From: Polaromonas sp. JS666 | GTDB lineage: Bacteria > Pseudomonadota > Gammaproteobacteria > Burkholderiales > Burkholderiaceae_C | DNA length: 64,000 bases | Assembly: GCF_000013865.1 (NCBI RefSeq) | Contig: NC_007948.1 | Coordinates: forward strand, 310,001-374,000 | Reading direction: 5' to 3' | Shown here: positions 60,947 through 64,000 of the stretch, in pieces | How positions within the stretch are numbered: position 1 is the stretch's first letter | Layout: each line of letters opens with the position of its first letter | Notes under the pieces: model-generated | The model's database searches: none | Told to the model about the DNA's origin: nothing | What the model saw: only the letters and a program-made list of their open reading frames with translations | Translations under genes and position numbers: made by a program

Positions 60947-61945
60947 GTGACAACAGAAAAATTCAATACGAGCTGGTTGTGGGCGGGGCGGCTATCGCTT
61001 GCCGCTGTCATGTGCGCCATCCCACTCTTTATCCAGCAAAAATACCTGCTGCACGTGATTAGCCTCGCTATGATTTTCGGCATCGCTGCGCTCTCGCTTC
61101 AGTTGCTTTTGGGATTCACGGGCTTGTTATCTATGGGGCAGGCGGCCTTTCTCGGGGTTGGGGCTTACACGGCGGGTATCCTTGCGGTCAAGCTGCAGTA
61201 TCCATTCCTCGTCTGCTTTGTGGCTGCGGGTGTGGTCAGCGGGCTGATCAGTTTGATCCTCGTTCCCATCACCAGGCTAAAAGGGGTCTACCTTTCAGTC
61301 GCAACGCTCGGTTTCACGATCGCCATCCATTTAGTGTTTCTGAATGAAGAGTGGCTGACCGGTGGATCACAAGGGCTGTCTTCAATACCGCCACCAGCGA
61401 TAGGCTCGTTGGCAATCGGCGGTGAGCAAGGCATTTACTACTTGTGTCTGGCGGTTGCCATCGGAAGCTTCGCCGCCTTTCACTTGCTTGTTTCAAGCCG
61501 CTTCGGCCGTGCACTGCAAGCGATCAAACTTGACGAGGATGCTGCTCGTGCAAGCGGCATCAACGTCACTTTGTATAAAAGCCAGGCGTTTGTCACTGCT
61601 GCGGTCTTCACCGGGTGGGCCGGCGCTCTTTTCACTTATCACAACCAGTACCTCAATCCCAACGATTTCACTTTCTGGAAGTCAATTGAGATCGTCATCA
61701 TGGTGGCGGTAGGCGGGATCGGCAGCCTTGCAGGAGCCGTCTTTGGCGCTTTCGCGGTAACGCTGTTGCCTGAGGTCCTGGGCGACCTGGAAAACTACCG
61801 CATGATCATTTTTGGATCTTTGGTGGTCCTTTGCATGGGTCTCGGCCATAGCGGTCTAGCTGGCCTGATTGGTAGTGGTTTTCGTAAATGGATTTACTTC
61901 AGAGCTGCCGCGCCAGCCGCGGATCTGCAGGAGGTTCCGCAATGA
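60947..61945 (+). CDS. ABC transporter permease, LivM family, 332 aa
   Basis: Begins with GTG 4 bases after the LivH stop. Signatures GLLSMGQAAFLGVGAYTAGIL, RFGRALQAIKLDEDAARASGINVTLYK and VAVGGIGSLAGAVFGA. The last residues overlap the LivG start by 4 bp. Confidence 0.93.
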   Translation: MTTEKFNTSWLWAGRLSLAAVMCAIPLFIQQKYLLHVISLAMIFGIAALSLQLLLGFTGLLSMGQAAFLGVGAYTAGILAVKLQYPFLVCFVAAGVVSGLISLILVPITRLKGVYLSVATLGFTIAIHLVFLNEEWLTGGSQGLSSIPPPAIGSLAIGGEQGIYYLCLAVAIGSFAAFHLLVSSRFGRALQAIKLDEDAARASGINVTLYKSQAFVTAAVFTGWAGALFTYHNQYLNPNDFTFWKSIEIVIMVAVGGIGSLAGAVFGAFAVTLLPEVLGDLENYRMIIFGSLVVLCMGLGHSGLAGLIGSGFRKWIYFRAAAPAADLQEVPQ

Positions 61946-62718
61946 CCCAAATTCAAGTGAACGCGATGACACGCCGCTTTGGCGGCGTGTTCGCGGTCGA
62001 TCAGGTCTCGACGGCCATTCCGAAAGGAGAAATACGGGGGCTTATCGGGCCGAATGGCGCAGGTAAAACGACGTTGCTGAATCTGATCAGCGGCGCCTTG
62101 GCGCCCTCAAGTGGAGAGATGTTGATGGAAGGCAAGGTGCTTTCCAACCTGCGCGCAGACCAGCGTGCTGCACATGGAATTCGCCGCACCTTCCAGAACC
62201 TCAAGCTATTCGGCGAGTTGACGGTGTTGGAGAACGTGGTGCTCGGACTGCATTCCTCCACGGATTCGGGCATCCTGGACGCCATTTTTAGAACGCCCAG
62301 GCATCGCAGGGAAGAGCGGTGGGCTTTGGAGCAGTCACGCCAGGCCCTGGAAATGGTCGGTTTGGGCCGGGTTGCCGATTTGCAGGCGTCTTCTCTGGCA
62401 TACGGGCATCGGCGCCTCCTGGAGATCGCCCGGGCAATTGTGTCGCAACCTAAAGTTCTGCTTCTTGATGAGCCGGCGCAGGGGCTGAACCCCACGGAGG
62501 CCAGTGAGCTGGTTCAACTTCTGCGAAAGATCAATGAAACGGATATGACGGTTGTACTGGTCGAGCACCATATGGACGTCATCATGAAGGCCTGCTCACG
62601 CATCACCGTTCTCAACTATGGGCGGGTTTTGGCCGAGGGTACGCCGGCGGAAATCAAAAACGATGCCTCGGTGGTTAGCGCCTATCTGGGCGGGCCGGTC
62701 AAACTCGCGGAGGTCTGA
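61942..62718 (+). CDS. ABC transporter ATP-binding protein, LivG family, 258 aa
   Basis: Walker A GPNGAGKTTLLNLISG, Walker B VLLLDEPAQGLNPTE, signature ASSLAYGHRRLLEIARA (SYG-type as in LivG) and the H-loop LVEHHMD. The ATG at 61942 overlaps the LivM stop and has AGGAGG upstream; a longer version without conserved N-terminus is rejected. Confidence 0.95.
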   Translation: MTQIQVNAMTRRFGGVFAVDQVSTAIPKGEIRGLIGPNGAGKTTLLNLISGALAPSSGEMLMEGKVLSNLRADQRAAHGIRRTFQNLKLFGELTVLENVVLGLHSSTDSGILDAIFRTPRHRREERWALEQSRQALEMVGLGRVADLQASSLAYGHRRLLEIARAIVSQPKVLLLDEPAQGLNPTEASELVQLLRKINETDMTVVLVEHHMDVIMKACSRITVLNYGRVLAEGTPAEIKNDASVVSAYLGGPVKLAEV

Positions 62719-63447
62719 ATGCTTGATGTTAAAGATCTGAAAGTCAGCTACGGCGAGGTTCCCGCATTGCGCGGCGTCTCACTTGTCGTCAAGAAGAACG
62801 AAATTGTCACCGTGATCGGCGCCAACGGAGCGGGCAAGTCCACGCTGCTCAGGACCATCTCCGGACTTTCCAAAGTCAAAGGCGGGACCATTGAGTTTGA
62901 TGGAATTGCGGTGGGATCAAAGCAGCCACAGGACGTGGTGAAACTTGGTATTGCCCACGTGCCCGAAGGGCGGCATGTATTTCCCTTGCTGAGTGTTGAG
63001 GACAACCTCAAAGTGGGCGCTTATTTGAATCGTCGAAAGCAGGTCATTGCGGAAGACCTCGACCGCGCTTTTTCGATGTTTCCACGCCTTGCTGAGAGAC
63101 GCCATCAGGCGGCGGGAACTCTGTCTGGCGGAGAGCAGCAAATGCTCGCGCTGGGTCGAGCCATGATGACTCGCCCGAGGCTTCTTCTTCTGGATGAGCC
63201 GTCTCTGGGTCTGGCCCCAAAAATCGTCGATGAAGTTATCCAGACGATTGTGAAGTTTCGCAGCGAGGGCGTCACCATTCTTTTGGTGGAGCAAAACGCC
63301 AACCTCGCCTTGGCTATTGCTGACAGAGCCTATGTGATGACCTTGGGCCAGGTCACCCTGTCTGGAAGTGCCAGCGAAGTGCAGGCTGATCCTGCCGTTA
63401 GAGCTAGTTATTTGGGCGAAATTGCAAACGATTGCATGAAAGATTGA
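62719..63447 (+). CDS. ABC transporter ATP-binding protein, LivF family, 242 aa
   Basis: Walker A GANGAGKSTLLRTISG, signature LSGGEQQMLALGRAMM, Walker B LLLLDEPSLGLAPK. The LivF-typical ALRGVSL start and SYLG end are present. Its last codons carry the LacI-type operator of the next gene (63422-63437). Confidence 0.95.
   Translation: MLDVKDLKVSYGEVPALRGVSLVVKKNEIVTVIGANGAGKSTLLRTISGLSKVKGGTIEFDGIAVGSKQPQDVVKLGIAHVPEGRHVFPLLSVEDNLKVGAYLNRRKQVIAEDLDRAFSMFPRLAERRHQAAGTLSGGEQQMLALGRAMMTRPRLLLLDEPSLGLAPKIVDEVIQTIVKFRSEGVTILLVEQNANLALAIADRAYVMTLGQVTLSGSASEVQADPAVRASYLGEIANDCMKD
63422..63437. promoter_or_regulatory. LacI-type operator upstream of the dioxygenase gene
   Basis: TTGCAAACGATTGCAT lies within the last codons of livF, 16 bases before the dioxygenase ATG. 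It keeps both TGCA arms and the central CG of the other three sites. Suggests separate regulation of the ring-cleavage gene or a roadblock within the operon. Confidence 0.65.
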
Positions 63448-63452
63448 TTTAA

Positions 63453-64000
63453 ATGAACCACCACCTTATTGATAGCGAAGCAAGCGTCACCCGGTTTGTA
63501 ATTGCCGCAATGTCCGACACCCAGGATCCTCGCCTCAAACGGATCATGGAGTGCGCTGTGCAGCATTTGCACGCATTTGCTCGCGAATGCGATCTGTCTG
63601 AAGATGAGCTTGAAGCCGGACTGCGATTCATTACAGAAATAGGACAGCAAACTCACCATAGCCATAACGAGGTTGTGCTGGCGGCTGATGTGCTTGGTCT
63701 GTCTACTCTGGTTGCCTTACGAAACAACCCCTCAGCTCATGGGCAAACCGCAGCGGCACTATTGGGGCCGTTCTGGCGTAAGGACGCTCCAATCTGTACC
63801 AATGGGGAAAGTATTGCGAGGACGCCATCCAGTCACCCTTCTCTAGAGGTTTCAGGCTACGTTAGGGACGATGCGGGTAATCCTATAACGCAGGCGCAGG
63901 TTGACGTTTGGCAGGCCTCGCCAACGGGACTATATGAGAACCAAGACGCTGCCCAAGAAGACATGAATCTGCGCGGCCGATTCTTAACGGACGACAAAGG
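63453..64000 (+). CDS. intradiol ring-cleavage dioxygenase, N-terminal part, cut by window end
   Basis: 182 codons are visible. The N-terminal helical domain (MSDTQDPRLKRIMECAVQHLHAFARE, EIGQQTHHSHNEVVLAADVLGLSTLV) is followed by LLGPFWRKDAP and the catalytic barrel start VSGYVRDDAGNPITQAQVDVWQASPTGLYENQD. The Tyr of GLYENQD is an expected Fe(III) ligand, and MNLRGRFLTDD follows. The style is that of hydroxyquinol 1,2-dioxygenases; catechol 1,2-dioxygenase is the alternative. It would open a di- or trihydroxybenzene ring between the hydroxyl groups. The rest of the gene and probably maleylacetate or muconate steps lie beyond the window. Confidence 0.9.
   Translation, partial: MNHHLIDSEASVTRFVIAAMSDTQDPRLKRIMECAVQHLHAFARECDLSEDELEAGLRFITEIGQQTHHSHNEVVLAADVLGLSTLVALRNNPSAHGQTAAALLGPFWRKDAPICTNGESIARTPSSHPSLEVSGYVRDDAGNPITQAQVDVWQASPTGLYENQDAAQEDMNLRGRFLTDDK

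Overview
The window reads as a chromosomal segment of a high-GC betaproteobacterium. The family is most likely Comamonadaceae (Burkholderiales), resembling Polaromonas or Rhodoferax. This is inferred from gene content and protein style (diheme cytochrome c5, the ybeD-lipB-lipA block, a solitary mannose-type EIIA-HPr-EI phosphotransferase set, the atpIBEFHAGDC operon) and not from any database search. Positions 1-47970 look like core chromosome with small islets. From a truncated tRNA-Arg at 47971 to the window end the sequence is accessory: toxin-antitoxin genes, several insertion sequences and a LacI-controlled catabolic cluster with visibly different base and codon use.

Layout. 1-240: start of a minus-strand gene behind a sigma-54-type promoter. 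241-4864: lipoprotein, MFS transporter, PTS EIIA, HPr, EI. 5132-25978: a complete Lap-type biofilm adhesion locus, with ABC exporter (lapB-like), adaptor (lapC-like), atypical LuxR regulator, small protein, two tandem adhesin genes, lytic transglycosylase, inside-out c-di-GMP receptor (lapD-like), periplasmic protease (lapG-like) and a TolC-OmpA fusion. 26104-33568: EamA transporter with AraC regulator, lipA, lipB, a Fic islet with a methyltransferase relic, ybeD, D-amino acid aminotransferase, DUF2062 and CopD-like membrane proteins. 33774-40980: ATP synthase operon. 41326-47751: small membrane protein, TPM/LemA group, hydrolases, conserved hypotheticals, cytochrome c5. 47971-64000: disrupted tRNA, hipBA, an IS3 element, IS66/IS5 debris, lacI, an IS481-like element, then the catabolic cluster (SDR, DoxX, ABM monooxygenases, YciI, RidA, Liv-type ABC transporter, intradiol dioxygenase cut by the window end).

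How the parts work together. In the Lap locus both adhesins carry a retention module and a TAAG site for LapG-type cleavage. LapD, with degenerate GGDEF and EAL motifs, would sense c-di-GMP and sequester LapG, keeping adhesin on the surface. The two adhesin genes are almost identical over most of their length but end in unrelated secretion domains, and the DNA between them is a scrambled fusion of the two flanking genes, which records how the duplication arose. In the accessory region four near-palindromic sites of the form TGCAAnCGnnTGCA lie before lacI, the SDR gene, the yciI-liv operon and the dioxygenase gene. They define a small regulon that probably imports an aromatic or related acid and degrades it through an intradiol ring-cleavage step. 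The substrate cannot be named from the sequence.
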